64,000 nt of DNA from Hymenobacter sp. H14-R3 (GCF_030063445.1 NZ_JASITD010000001.1:356245-420244); one strand, 5' to 3'. Shown: positions 8,615-17,328, numbered from the stretch's first letter. The notes: generated by a model not told the origin, from the sequence alone. Numbers and translations: made by a program.

Positions 8615-11600
8615 ATGAATAAACTTTTTCGTATTACGTCGGCTGTTTTGCTACTTATGCCAGCGAGCGAGTTGTGGGCGCAAAACCTGGTGAGGAAGCC
8701 CGACTTTGGCACGTCTACCAGCCTGGCAGCGGCACCAGCCGACTTTACTACCAGCATCCCAAGCGGTGACCCAACCAAAAACAACAATACGTATGCAGTA
8801 GTAGCCACTTATGGTACCTTTTTCGACCACACTGTTGGCACGAACACCGGCGCCTTTCTGGCCGTGAATGGCCCAAGCGCTGCAACGCTCAACAATACGG
8901 CCTGGCAGCAGACTATCGCAGTGCAGCCGAACCAGGTTTATACCTTCGCCTATTGGCAACGCAATTTGGTGACGGCCAATCCTGCTACCATCAGGCTGCT
9001 GTGCACGGGCAACAACACAGCCACTGTGACGGCTACTCCCGTTGCGCCGGCGTCCGCAGCTGGCTATGCGGCTGCTACCGCAAACTGGGAGCCGGTTGTC
9101 TATACTGTAAGCTCGGGCACCAATACCCAGCTCACGTTAGGCCTGCAGGATATCACTGTTGCAAGTAACGGCAATGTATTTGGCATCGACGATATTTCCC
9201 TGGTGCCGCTCACAATCAAGGGCACCGTTTTCGAAGACGTGAACTACGGTGGCGGCGCGGGCCGGTCGCTAGCTACGGCGGCCAGCTCGGCTACCGCCTC
9301 AGGCTTTCTGGCGGCCATTGGGCGGGTGGGCGCGACGGTTGAGCTGTACACCAGCGCCGGAGTACTGGCCGCGACCACCACTACCAACGCCACCGGGGCT
9401 TACACTTTTGCCAACCAAAACCCCGGTACGTATACCGTGCGCGTAGTGAGCGGCACCGTCACGTCGGCCCGCACGGGTTCGGCGTCGGGTTTGCTGCCAG
9501 TAGTTACGTACCTCAATGGAGCCACTGACCGAGTAGGCGGATCTAACCCTGCTTTGCCCGATGCACCGGCCAACGCCGGCACTGCTGCGCTGTCGCTACT
9601 CACCACTACCACCCAGGCCGTGGAGGCGCAGAGTACGGTAACGCTCAGCACTACTTCCTCTACCAGCGGCGTAGACTTCGGCTTCAACTTCGACTTGGTT
9701 GTCAATACGAACAACTCAGGGCAAGGCTCGCTGCGGCAGTTCGTCTTGAACGCTAATGCCTTAGGTGACGAAGCGAAGCTCGCGCAAGCCGGCTCGTACT
9801 TAAATGAGATTGTGGGCGCCAACCCCATTAATGCATCGCTACCAAGTGGGGTCGAGACGAGCATTTTTATGGTACCGAGCGGCAAAGCGCGGTCGGGCTT
9901 GCGGGCCGCCGATGGCACGGCTACCGGCGGCCCGGCTAGCCAACTGACCAATGGGGTAGCTATTATCACCCCAACCAGCACTTTGCCACTACCGGCCATT
10001 TCGGGCCCGGCTACGGCTATTAATGGCTGGACGCAGGGCGCTAACATAGGCAATACCAACGATGTAACCCTGGGCTTGGGCGGCACTACCGGTACCGATG
10101 GCTCTATATTGCCTCAAGTAAACGGCCCCGAAGTACAGATAACCGGTACTTCAGCCGTGGCGGTGGGCCTCGATGTAACTGACGCATCCACGGGCAGCAG
10201 CATCCTAGGGCTAGCCATCTATGGGTTTGGCACCCGCGGCAACGACGACAACTATGCCAATATCCGCATTGCGGCTAGCCAGGTGAGCGTGCAAGGCACG
10301 CTGGTGGGCAGCTCGGCTACCATCTTTGCGCGGCCGACTGGTGGCTCCAGCGCCGATGGCATCCGGGTGACCAGCGGCACGGGCCTACGCCTGCTTAACA
10401 ACTACATCGGCTTCAACTCGGGCAAGGGCATCACCACCAGAAGCGGGGTAACCGGGGCCACTATCAGTGTAAACGAGATTCGGAGCAACGGCTTGGACAA
10501 CAGTGCCTGGGACGGCCTCGACCTGCAGGGGAGCGCCTCTATTATCCGCGACAACTTGTTTATCAACAATACGGGTGTGGGGATGGACGGCTACCAAACG
10601 GCGGGCGGCAATACTTGGAGCGGCAATACCGTGACGGGCAACGGCGGCGGCACCAGCGGCACCAGCGGCGGCACCGGCGAAACGGCGGGCGTGCGGGTGT
10701 ATGGTACAAACAGCACCATCAGCCAGAATATCATCTACAGCAACTACGGAGCTGGTATTATGGTTACGCCAAGGGCTACCAAAAATATCATCAGCCAAAA
10801 CGCCATTTATGACAATGGTGCCGGAGTGGCGGCCAACAACGGAGCCGCCAGCGGCCAGGTGGGCATCGACCTGCTGGCTACCGGGCAGGCTGAAGCAACC
10901 GGCACCCCTACCTACGTAACGCTGAACAGCACCACTACGGGTGGGGCCAACAGCCTACTCAACTACCCCATCCTGCAAACCGCCCGCATTAATGGCAGCA
11001 GCCTCGTAGTGACGGGCATAGCTGCCGCCGGGCTCACGGTCGAGCTTTTCCTGGCTACCCGCAATGCCGTGGCCAACCCCACCCAGGGCAACAATTTTGG
11101 GCAAGGCGCGTCGTTTATCAACTCCACGGTACTTACCACCAGCGGGGGCACCGGCAGCTATTCGGGGGTCACTGCTACTACCAATGGCATTGACCAGGGT
11201 AGTGGCACCAATGTTAATACCTTCACCATTACCATTTCGCTTGGTAGCCTCACGGCCGCTCAGCGAACCAGCCTCACGGCCAGCGGCGCATACCTGACCA
11301 GCACGGCTAGTTTGGCTAGCCTTGGCACATCAGAGTTTTCGGGCGTGGTGCCGGTAACCAGCGGGCCCACGGCCTTCAACATTACCAACCTCAACGTGGC
11401 CGCTAACTCGGTGGCCGCCGCGCTCAACCCTGGCCTCACGGTGCCGCAGGCGGCCAGCGACCCGGTGAGCAGCATTATCTCGTTTACGGTGTTTCCGGCC
11501 ACCAATGGCACGCTGCTCTACAACAATGCCGCCATTCCTACGGGCGGGCAGCTCATACCGGTTGCCAATACCAACCAGCTGACCTTCCGGCCAACCGTCA

Positions 11601-13459
11601 ATTCGACGGCGGCGGGCACGTTCAGCTTCTTCGCTTCCAATGCAGCGGGAGGCACCGCCGGCACCAGCAACACGGCTACCTACACCATCCCAGTTATTGC
11701 CAGCAACAATCCCTACGTGGCCAACGACGATGGCCTTGATGTGCCGAAGAACACGGCTACGAAAGGCAACGTACTCCTCAACGACACCCAACCCGCCAAC
11801 GCAACTACTGCCTTCACCGTAACCCAAGTGGGTACTGGCCCTACCTATGGCACGCTGGCGCTGAACACCGACGGCACCTATACCTACACGCCCAACACCG
11901 ACCGCCTGGGCTCCGACAGCTTCCAGTATCAGGTGTGCCAGGCGGGCGTGTGCTCCAACACGGCTACCGTCACAATTAATCTGTATGACCCGGTGCTGGT
12001 CTGCAACTCAACTAACGGGCCCAACCTGCTTCAAAACCCCGGTTTCGAGCAAGGCAACAGTGTTTTTAGCTCGGCCTACAACTACGTTTCAGCGGCTGCC
12101 AACGCGGCTACGGGGGGTGGTAACACGGGCTTGGTACCCGAAACCACCTATGCGGTGGATGCGAATGCCAATACCTATCACCCCAGCTTTAAGGGGCTGG
12201 CGCGTGGGGGCAGCGGCAACTTTATGATTGTCAATGGCGCGGCCAACCAAAGTAAGATTTATGCGCAAACTGTGAACGTAGTTGCCAACCGCTACTACAA
12301 CTACTCGGGCTGGGCCTCGTCGGTCAACTCAGCTAGCCCGGCTATTCTGGGCTTTGTGATTAATGGCAAATCGACCTCGGCCTCGGCTACTCTTCCTACT
12401 ACCATCAGTGACTACGTGCAGTTTTCGGGCGTATGGTATTCGGGCAACAGCAATACGGCTACGTTTGAGGTGCGCGACATCAACCGGGCGACGGGCGGCA
12501 ACGACTTCGGCCTCGATGACCTGTACTTTGGCACGTGCAGCGTAAATCTGGTGGCCGCCAACATCATGAATGCGCCGGGTATTCCGGCTCTGGCTCCGCC
12601 CACCAGCATCGCCCCGCTCGATGCCACCGTATCGGGCCCCGGCGCGGCGGTAGCTTCGTTCACCATTCAGTCGCTTCCTGCTTCGGGCACGCTGCGCCTG
12701 GGCAGCCCAACCGGTGCCGTTGTAACGCTGGGGCAGGTTATTTCCTACGCACAAAAAGGCGCGCTATACTACACGCCGGCCACGGGCTTTTCGGGTAATG
12801 CCACGTTTACTTACACCGCTACCGACACGGAAAACGCAGGCTCCAACAACATTGCTAGCTACACTATTCCAGTTAGCTCAAGCCCGCTGCCTGTGCAGCT
12901 GGCTACGTTTACGGCTATCCGCGCTGGCACCAGCGCCCAACTCGACTGGATAACTGCCAGCGAGCTCAACAATGCGTATTTCGCCATTGAGCGCAGCATT
13001 ACCGGGCTAGCCACCAGCTTCGTGGCTATTGATAAAGTGGCCGGCCACGGCTCCTTAGCTACCGCTACCGCCTACCGTTTCGTTGACCGCAATGCGGTGG
13101 CAGTGGGCCAGCTGGTGTACTACCGCCTGCGCCAGGTCGATGCCAGCGGCACCAGTAGCTATTCGCCGGTGCGTATCATATCGTTTGCCGCCAGCCACGC
13201 CATCCTGAGTCTGTATCCGAACCCCACCGCGGGTCCCGGCACCAGCCTCGACCTCAGCCAGCTACCCGCTACCAATACCTACCAGGTGCGCATAGTTGAC
13301 GCTACTGGCCGGGCGCTGCGGCAGTGGGTGCTGGCCGGTGGGCAGCCCCAGCCCTTACCAGTAGCTGACTTGGCGGCTGGTATCTACCTGGTGCTGGTTA
13401 GCGGCACGCAGCCCGACGGCAGCACGCTGCGCCAAGTGCTACACCTAATGAAGGAGTAG
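8615..13459 (+). CDS. giant T9SS-secreted surface protein, paralogue of the preceding gene
   Basis: 1,614 aa. Signal peptide MNKLFRITSAVLLLMPASELWAQ; an N-terminal DUF642/carbohydrate-binding-like beta-sandwich (about 24-198, ending FGIDDISLVPL); an SdrD B-like module (about 200-280) containing the same FEDVNYGGGAGR string as the upstream protein; a parallel beta-helix (about 519-739); a cadherin-like module with VLLNDTQP (about 1036-1122); a second carbohydrate-binding-like domain starting LLQNPGFEQG and ending FGLDDLYFG (about 1129-1311); a cadherin-like segment; an FN3-like domain (YYRLRQVD); and a type A T9SS sorting domain (LYPNPTAGPG...LMKE). The shared central architecture with the upstream gene shows duplication, but this copy has lost or never gained the DUF11 array and has two lectin-like domains instead. 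Glycan or surface binding is an inference. Confidence 0.9.
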   Translation: MNKLFRITSAVLLLMPASELWAQNLVRKPDFGTSTSLAAAPADFTTSIPSGDPTKNNNTYAVVATYGTFFDHTVGTNTGAFLAVNGPSAATLNNTAWQQTIAVQPNQVYTFAYWQRNLVTANPATIRLLCTGNNTATVTATPVAPASAAGYAAATANWEPVVYTVSSGTNTQLTLGLQDITVASNGNVFGIDDISLVPLTIKGTVFEDVNYGGGAGRSLATAASSATASGFLAAIGRVGATVELYTSAGVLAATTTTNATGAYTFANQNPGTYTVRVVSGTVTSARTGSASGLLPVVTYLNGATDRVGGSNPALPDAPANAGTAALSLLTTTTQAVEAQSTVTLSTTSSTSGVDFGFNFDLVVNTNNSGQGSLRQFVLNANALGDEAKLAQAGSYLNEIVGANPINASLPSGVETSIFMVPSGKARSGLRAADGTATGGPASQLTNGVAIITPTSTLPLPAISGPATAINGWTQGANIGNTNDVTLGLGGTTGTDGSILPQVNGPEVQITGTSAVAVGLDVTDASTGSSILGLAIYGFGTRGNDDNYANIRIAASQVSVQGTLVGSSATIFARPTGGSSADGIRVTSGTGLRLLNNYIGFNSGKGITTRSGVTGATISVNEIRSNGLDNSAWDGLDLQGSASIIRDNLFINNTGVGMDGYQTAGGNTWSGNTVTGNGGGTSGTSGGTGETAGVRVYGTNSTISQNIIYSNYGAGIMVTPRATKNIISQNAIYDNGAGVAANNGAASGQVGIDLLATGQAEATGTPTYVTLNSTTTGGANSLLNYPILQTARINGSSLVVTGIAAAGLTVELFLATRNAVANPTQGNNFGQGASFINSTVLTTSGGTGSYSGVTATTNGIDQGSGTNVNTFTITISLGSLTAAQRTSLTASGAYLTSTASLASLGTSEFSGVVPVTSGPTAFNITNLNVAANSVAAALNPGLTVPQAASDPVSSIISFTVFPATNGTLLYNNAAIPTGGQLIPVANTNQLTFRPTVNSTAAGTFSFFASNAAGGTAGTSNTATYTIPVIASNNPYVANDDGLDVPKNTATKGNVLLNDTQPANATTAFTVTQVGTGPTYGTLALNTDGTYTYTPNTDRLGSDSFQYQVCQAGVCSNTATVTINLYDPVLVCNSTNGPNLLQNPGFEQGNSVFSSAYNYVSAAANAATGGGNTGLVPETTYAVDANANTYHPSFKGLARGGSGNFMIVNGAANQSKIYAQTVNVVANRYYNYSGWASSVNSASPAILGFVINGKSTSASATLPTTISDYVQFSGVWYSGNSNTATFEVRDINRATGGNDFGLDDLYFGTCSVNLVAANIMNAPGIPALAPPTSIAPLDATVSGPGAAVASFTIQSLPASGTLRLGSPTGAVVTLGQVISYAQKGALYYTPATGFSGNATFTYTATDTENAGSNNIASYTIPVSSSPLPVQLATFTAIRAGTSAQLDWITASELNNAYFAIERSITGLATSFVAIDKVAGHGSLATATAYRFVDRNAVAVGQLVYYRLRQVDASGTSSYSPVRIISFAASHAILSLYPNPTAGPGTSLDLSQLPATNTYQVRIVDATGRALRQWVLAGGQPQPLPVADLAAGIYLVLVSGTQPDGSTLRQVLHLMKE

Positions 13460-13475
13460 GGCACTTTCTCGTTTA

Positions 13476-13530
13476 TGTAAATGCAAAAAAGCCTTCCTGC
13501 CTGGTGCAGGAAGGCTTTTTTGCATTTACA
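13476..13530 (+). terminator. long hairpin terminator after the second giant gene
   Basis: Two perfectly complementary 25-base arms (13476-13500 and 13506-13530) around a 5-base loop, with core GCCTTCCTGC/GCAGGAAGGC and a T run on the right arm. It begins 17 bases after the stop codon. Confidence 0.9.
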
Positions 13531-13604
13531 CAAACTGCCCTTGCTTAGCCGGCCCACGCTGCTAACCCGTACTTTGTGGCTCCGCTGCTTATTTATCCAG
13601 CTTT

Positions 13605-14099
13605 ATGTCCGATTCCCTTTCCCCGCAGCTTACCCACATCGGCCCCACGGGCCTGCCGGCCATGGTCAACGTGGGCGGCAAGGCCATTACGGCCCGCGTC
13701 GCCCGTGCCCGCGCCCGGGTGCGCGTCGGGCCCGATATCCTGGCCCTCGTAACCGCCGGCGACCTGCCTACCCGCAAGGGGCCCGTGTTTCAAACCGCGA
13801 TAATTGCGGGCGTGATGGCCGCCAAGAAAACGGCCGACCTCATTCCCCTCTGCCACCCGCTGGGCCTCGACGACTGCCAGGTGACCATCGAAGCCGTGCA
13901 GCCCGACTCGCTCCTCATTGAGTGCACCGCCCGCGTTACGGGCAAAACCGGCATCGAGATGGAGGCCCTCACCGGGGCTTCCGTAGCCGCCCTCACGGTG
14001 TACGACATGTGCAAAGCCATGTCGCACCACATCGTAATTGAGGAAATCCGTCTGGTCGAAAAGACCGGCGGCAAGTCCGACTTTCAGTACAATGAGTGA
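13605..14099 (+). CDS. moaC: cyclic pyranopterin monophosphate synthase MoaC
   Basis: 164 aa, normal MoaC length. With MoaA it converts GTP-derived 3',8-cyclo-H2GTP to cyclic pyranopterin monophosphate, the first committed stage of molybdenum cofactor synthesis, in the cytoplasm. Family motifs are clear: MVNVGGK near the N-terminus, KKTADLIPLCHPL, TGIEMEALTGAS with VYDMCKAM, and a C-terminal GGKSDF. It stands alone on the plus strand, convergent with moaE-moaD-moaA, so the Moa genes are adjacent but not one operon. The stop TGA lies inside a GAGTGAAGGAGTGA stretch that begins the octamer repeat at the junction. Confidence 0.96.
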   Translation: MSDSLSPQLTHIGPTGLPAMVNVGGKAITARVARARARVRVGPDILALVTAGDLPTRKGPVFQTAIIAGVMAAKKTADLIPLCHPLGLDDCQVTIEAVQPDSLLIECTARVTGKTGIEMEALTGASVAALTVYDMCKAMSHHIVIEEIRLVEKTGGKSDFQYNE

Positions 14100-14111
14100 A
14101 GGAGTGAGTTG

Positions 14112-14209
14112 GTGAAGGAGTGAAGGAGTGAAGGAGTGAATGAAAAAAGGGTAGCCAATGCATTGTTATAAACTGGCGTTGGCTACCCTTTTTTCATTCA
14201 CTCCTTCAC
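14112..14209. terminator. bidirectional hairpin between moaC and moaE, with octamer repeats
   Basis: The left side carries three tandem GTGAAGGA octamers and a GTGAATGA. Arms of 31 bases at 14128-14158 and 14179-14209 are exactly complementary, with core AAAAAAGGGTAGCC and its complement ending in six T. The 20-base loop makes a large stem-loop that would stop transcription from both moaC and moaE. The right arm ends one base from the moaE stop codon. Confidence 0.8.
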
Positions 14210-14626
14210 CTAAGGGTGGGCGGCGACCCAGACGGTACCGTCTTCGTACTCCTCTTTTTTCCAGATGGGCACCACCTCCTTCAGCGTGTCGATGATGTAC
14301 TGGCAGGCGGCGAAGGAGTCGGCGCGGTGCGGCGTGGACACGGCGACTACTACGGCCACGTCGCCGATTTCGAGGGTGCCGTGGCGGTGCACGATGGCTA
14401 CCTGGCGCAGCATGGGCCATTTTTCCTGGGCCATTTCGGCCACGCGGCGCAGCTGGTGCACGGCCATGGGCGGGTAGGCTTCGTAGTGCAGGCGCACCAC
14501 GCGGCGGCCGTCGCTGCGGTTGCGCACCGTGCCGATGAAGGCGTTTACGGCCCCGGCTTCCTCCGATTCGGCGGCTTGCAGCACGGAGGCCACGTCGATG
14601 GCGTGGTCAACTAAGTCGATAAGCAT
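14210..14626 (-). CDS. moaE: molybdopterin synthase catalytic subunit MoaE
   Basis: 138 aa. It transfers sulfur from thiocarboxylated MoaD to cyclic pyranopterin monophosphate, forming molybdopterin. Typical motifs are GAVNAFIGTVRN, LHYEAYPPMA, the central IVHRHGTLEIGDVAV, and PIWKKE near the C-terminus, which holds the family's active-site lysines. The ATG at 14626 is preferred; a GTG one codon upstream (14629) is possible. It follows moaD by about 27 bases on the same strand, so the two subunits are very probably co-transcribed. Confidence 0.95.
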   Translation of the reverse strand: MLIDLVDHAIDVASVLQAAESEEAGAVNAFIGTVRNRSDGRRVVRLHYEAYPPMAVHQLRRVAEMAQEKWPMLRQVAIVHRHGTLEIGDVAVVVAVSTPHRADSFAACQYIIDTLKEVVPIWKKEEYEDGTVWVAAHP

Positions 14627-14653
14627 CACAAACTTTTTAGGTGGGCGGGCAGC

Positions 14654-14896
14654 TCAGCCCCCGCTCACGGGCGGAATCAGGGCAATTTCGTCGCGCTCGT
14701 GCAGCGGCACGTCGCCGGTGGCGTACTCGTTGTTAACGGCCACGGCCAGGCTGCGCAGCCCGGCCAGGCCGGGGTACTGGGTACGCAACTCGGCCAGCAA
14801 GCCGGCGGCCGACTGCCCGGCCGGCACGGTCAGCGCCAGCGACGACTGGCCCACAATCTCGCGGGCAATTCCAAAAAGGGCAATGGTTAGGTTCAT
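14654..14896 (-). CDS. moaD: molybdopterin synthase sulfur carrier subunit MoaD
   Basis: 80 aa, a ubiquitin-like beta-grasp sulfur carrier. It ends in the diagnostic Gly-Gly (IPPVSGG), whose C-terminal carboxylate is adenylated by a MoeB-type enzyme and then thiocarboxylated. The start MNLTIALFGIAREI at 14896 matches the family; a further upstream start would add unsupported residues. It sits directly upstream of moaE and downstream of moaA. Confidence 0.93.
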   Translation of the reverse strand: MNLTIALFGIAREIVGQSSLALTVPAGQSAAGLLAELRTQYPGLAGLRSLAVAVNNEYATGDVPLHERDEIALIPPVSGG

Positions 14897-14983
14897 GCTT
14901 TCAGTTATCAATGAGCAGTCATGTAGTTATCAGCTATTTACCACCAATTGATAACTGATGATTGCTAACTTATACTTAACGCC

Positions 14984-16003
14984 CTAGCCACCAATGGTGG
15001 CCATGCTCTCGAAGTTGAGCTGGTGGGTGGGGCGTTCGCGCTCGGCCACAAAGCCGTTGGCGGCGCGGTGGTAGAAGGCCTGCGACAAGGCGTCGGCGAT
15101 TTCCTGGTCGGTAGAACCGCCGCGCAGCATGGTGCGCAGGTCAAGCACGCCCTGGTCGTAGAGGCAGGTTTTGATGCCACCTTCGGCCGTGAGGCGCAGG
15201 CGGTTGCAGGTGCCGCAGAAAGTGCGCGAGTAGGCGGCGATAATGCCGACGCGGCCCTGGTGGCCGGCCAGCGTGTACTCGTCGGCGGTGGCGCCGGTGG
15301 GGGTGGAGGCGGGCAGCATGGGGCCCAGGTGCGCCTCCAGGTGCTGGCGGATGCGGCGGTGGTTCCAGGGCAGCGACTCGGGGGTGGCCACGTGGCTGCC
15401 GCCGTTGAAGGGCATTTCTTCGATGAAGCGCACTTCCACGGGCAGCTCGCGGGTGAGCTCAGCCAGCGGCACCAGGTCCTGGATGTTGCGGCCGTCCATC
15501 ACTACGGCATTGATTTTCACCTGGATACCCGCCTCCAACAGCGCGTGGAAGGTTTGCATCACCTGCGGCAGCTCGTCGCGCCGGGTTATCTCAAAAAAGC
15601 GTTGGCGGTCGAGGGTGTCAAGGCTGAGGTTGACGGCCTTCACGCCGAGGCGGGCCAGGGTGGGCACGTGGGGCGCGGTGAGTACGCCGTTGGTAGTCAG
15701 GCTAATATCATCGAGGCCCGGCAGGGCGGCCAGCCGCTCGATGAAGGGCACCAGGTCGCGCCGCACGAAGGGCTCGCCGCCGGTGAGGCGCACCTTACGC
15801 ACGCCCAGGTGGGTCATTATCTCCACCAAGCGCAGCATCTCTTCGTAGCTAAGCAGCTCGTGCTTAGGCATGTACTTGATGCCTTCCTCGGGCATGCAGT
15901 AGAAGCAGCGCAAGTTGCAGCGGTCCGTGATGGCCAGGCGCAAGTACTCCAGGGGCCGGCCGTGGGCATCGTGTAGCGTGGTTGACGAGGAAAGACTGCT
16001 CAT
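14984..16003 (-). CDS. moaA: GTP 3',8-cyclase MoaA
   Basis: 339 aa radical SAM enzyme that cyclises GTP to 3',8-cyclo-H2GTP. The N-terminal radical SAM cluster is CNLRCFYC (Cys about 29, 33 and 36). The second, substrate-binding cluster is FCGTCNRLRLT...TCLY (Cys about 263, 266 and 280). GGEPFVRRDL and the C-terminal Gly-Gly (MATIGG), both usual for MoaA, are present. It precedes moaD and moaE with an 87-base gap that carries a small inverted repeat (TTATCAAT/ATTGATAA). Its own leader (16004-16116) holds two hairpins. Confidence 0.96.
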   Translation of the reverse strand: MSSLSSSTTLHDAHGRPLEYLRLAITDRCNLRCFYCMPEEGIKYMPKHELLSYEEMLRLVEIMTHLGVRKVRLTGGEPFVRRDLVPFIERLAALPGLDDISLTTNGVLTAPHVPTLARLGVKAVNLSLDTLDRQRFFEITRRDELPQVMQTFHALLEAGIQVKINAVVMDGRNIQDLVPLAELTRELPVEVRFIEEMPFNGGSHVATPESLPWNHRRIRQHLEAHLGPMLPASTPTGATADEYTLAGHQGRVGIIAAYSRTFCGTCNRLRLTAEGGIKTCLYDQGVLDLRTMLRGGSTDQEIADALSQAFYHRAANGFVAERERPTHQLNFESMATIGG

Positions 16004-16021
16004 GCTAAAAACTAGGGTAAA

Positions 16022-16068
16022 CCCGGCGCGCCGGGCAGTGCATTACCTTAAACACGGCCCGCGTGTTT
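16022..16068 (-). promoter_or_regulatory. two hairpins in the moaA leader
   Basis: Reading toward moaA, AAACACG/CGTGTTT (16050-16068) forms a first stem and the 14-base perfect palindrome CCCGGCGCGCCGGG (16022-16035) a second, ending about 18 bases before the ATG. The palindrome could hide the translation start or bind a regulator. I do not recognise the molybdenum-cofactor riboswitch consensus here. A structured leader is suggested, not shown. Confidence 0.3.
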
Positions 16069-16116
16069 TCATTCCCTGCAACTTCACAGCGTTGTATAAG
16101 GTTGGGGATAACGAAA

Positions 16117-16202
16117 TGTGCGGTAAGCTTTAGCTTGCCGGGGGGAGGGTAGCCGGCACCTGCGCTGCATCTCCCCCCCGGCAAGCTAAAGCTTACCGCA
16201 CA
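16117..16202. repeat. intergenic palindrome, class A (GCGGTAAGC type)
   Basis: Arms 16117-16147 and 16172-16202 are complementary except for one G/C length difference. The arm starts TGTGCGGTAAGCTTTAGCTT and ends in a G run. A second copy of the outer 22 bases lies at 27323-27405. It fills the gap between the moeB stop and the moaA leader and would form a strong stem-loop in a moeB-moaA read-through transcript. It looks like a dispersed REP/MITE-type element. Confidence 0.85.
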
Positions 16203-16206
16203 GCCG

Positions 16207-17328
16207 CTAAAACTCCTCCAGCCCGCCGCTCAGCGACTGCACATTAGCGTAGCCCAGGCTTTGCAGCAGCGCCACCGCCTGGGCGCTGCGCACGCCGCTT
16301 TGGCAATACACCACCACCGGGCGGGTGCACGGCACCTCGGCGGCGCGGGCGGCTAGCTCGGGCAGCGGCAGCAACTGCGCGCCGGGCAAGTGGCGGCGCT
16401 GAAACTCCAGCGGCCCGCGCACATCGAGCAGCAGCGGCGGGGTGGCCGAAGCCAGTTGCTGTTGCAGTACGCTTGCGGTCAATGAATTATATACCGGCGC
16501 GGGCGCGCAGCTAGCGTCGAAATAGTCGGACGGGTTGGCGGTATCGAGGTTGATAACACTCTGCACCGGGTCGCGCTGGAAGCGCAGGGTGCGGCTCTGA
16601 AAACTCAGCGTATCGAGTACCCACAGCCGGCCGCTTAGGGCGTCGCCCAGACCGAGCACCACTTTTAGCGCCTCAGTGGCCTGCACCGTGCCGATGAGGC
16701 CGGGCAGCACATTGAGCACGCCGGTGGTGTTGCAGTCGGGCGCTTCGTCGGCGCTCGGGGGCTCGGGAAACAGGCAGCGGTAGGTGGGGCCGCCTTCGTA
16801 ATTAAACACCGATACCTGCCCTTCAAACTTGTAGATGGCCCCCGATACCAGCGGCCGGCCCAGGCTCACGCAGGCGTCGTTGAGCAGGTAGCGGGTCGGA
16901 AAGTTGTCGGAGCCATCGACGACGACATCGTAGCCGGCTACCAGCGCCCGCACGTTATCGGGGTTCACTCGGATATTATGCAACTCATAGGTTACCAAAT
17001 CATTGAGCCGGCGCAGGGTGCGGGCGGCAGCTTCGATTTTGGGCTGACCCACGTCGTCGGGGCCGTAGAGAATCTGGCGGGGCAGGTTGGTGAGCTCCAC
17101 CTGGTCGGCATCGGCGAGGCCGAGGGTGCCCACGCCGGCGGCGGCCAGGTATTGCAGAATGGGGCAGCCCAGGCCACCCGCGCCCACCACCAGCACCCGC
17201 GCCGCCCGCAGGCGCTGCTGGCCGGCTTCGCCGATTTCGGCCAGCTGGAGGTGGCGGCGGTAGCGCTGGCGCTCGGCAGGAGTGAAAGCAACGGGGGTAG
17301 CGGTGGCTAAAGAAATAACGTCTGTCAT
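16207..17328 (-). CDS. moeB: MoeB/ThiF-type adenylyltransferase fused to rhodanese
   Basis: 373 aa. The N-terminal E1-like domain (about 18-260) has the nucleotide loop GAGGLG (49-54), the NLPRQ and DGSDNFPTRYLLN motifs and a candidate acceptor cysteine in DCNTTG (C199). The C-terminal rhodanese domain (about 285-373) carries its persulfide cysteine in VYCQSGVRS (C342). Such fusions, as in MOCS3/Uba4, adenylate the C-terminus of a sulfur carrier and pass sulfur to it; MoaD just downstream is the obvious partner, though ThiS could be another. Two CxxC zinc pairs of E. coli MoeB are not conserved: only one Cys (C185, TYRCL) remains at the first and none at the second. The ATG lies inside the arm of the palindrome at 17320-17432. 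Confidence 0.88.
   Translation of the reverse strand: MTDVISLATATPVAFTPAERQRYRRHLQLAEIGEAGQQRLRAARVLVVGAGGLGCPILQYLAAAGVGTLGLADADQVELTNLPRQILYGPDDVGQPKIEAAARTLRRLNDLVTYELHNIRVNPDNVRALVAGYDVVVDGSDNFPTRYLLNDACVSLGRPLVSGAIYKFEGQVSVFNYEGGPTYRCLFPEPPSADEAPDCNTTGVLNVLPGLIGTVQATEALKVVLGLGDALSGRLWVLDTLSFQSRTLRFQRDPVQSVINLDTANPSDYFDASCAPAPVYNSLTASVLQQQLASATPPLLLDVRGPLEFQRRHLPGAQLLPLPELAARAAEVPCTRPVVVYCQSGVRSAQAVALLQSLGYANVQSLSGGLEEF

Noticed and set aside
13531..13604. TACTTTG before moaC as a -7 promoter element
   Set aside because: One base short of TAnnTTTG and no -33 at the right distance.
15023..15976. 317-aa plus-strand ORF opposite moaA
   Set aside because: Antisense shadow of a well-supported radical SAM gene; its composition (Gly, Ala, His, Val) is typical of GC-rich shadows.
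16004..16116. Known molybdenum-cofactor riboswitch before moaA
   Set aside because: I cannot match the conserved core of that class by eye; only generic hairpins are seen.
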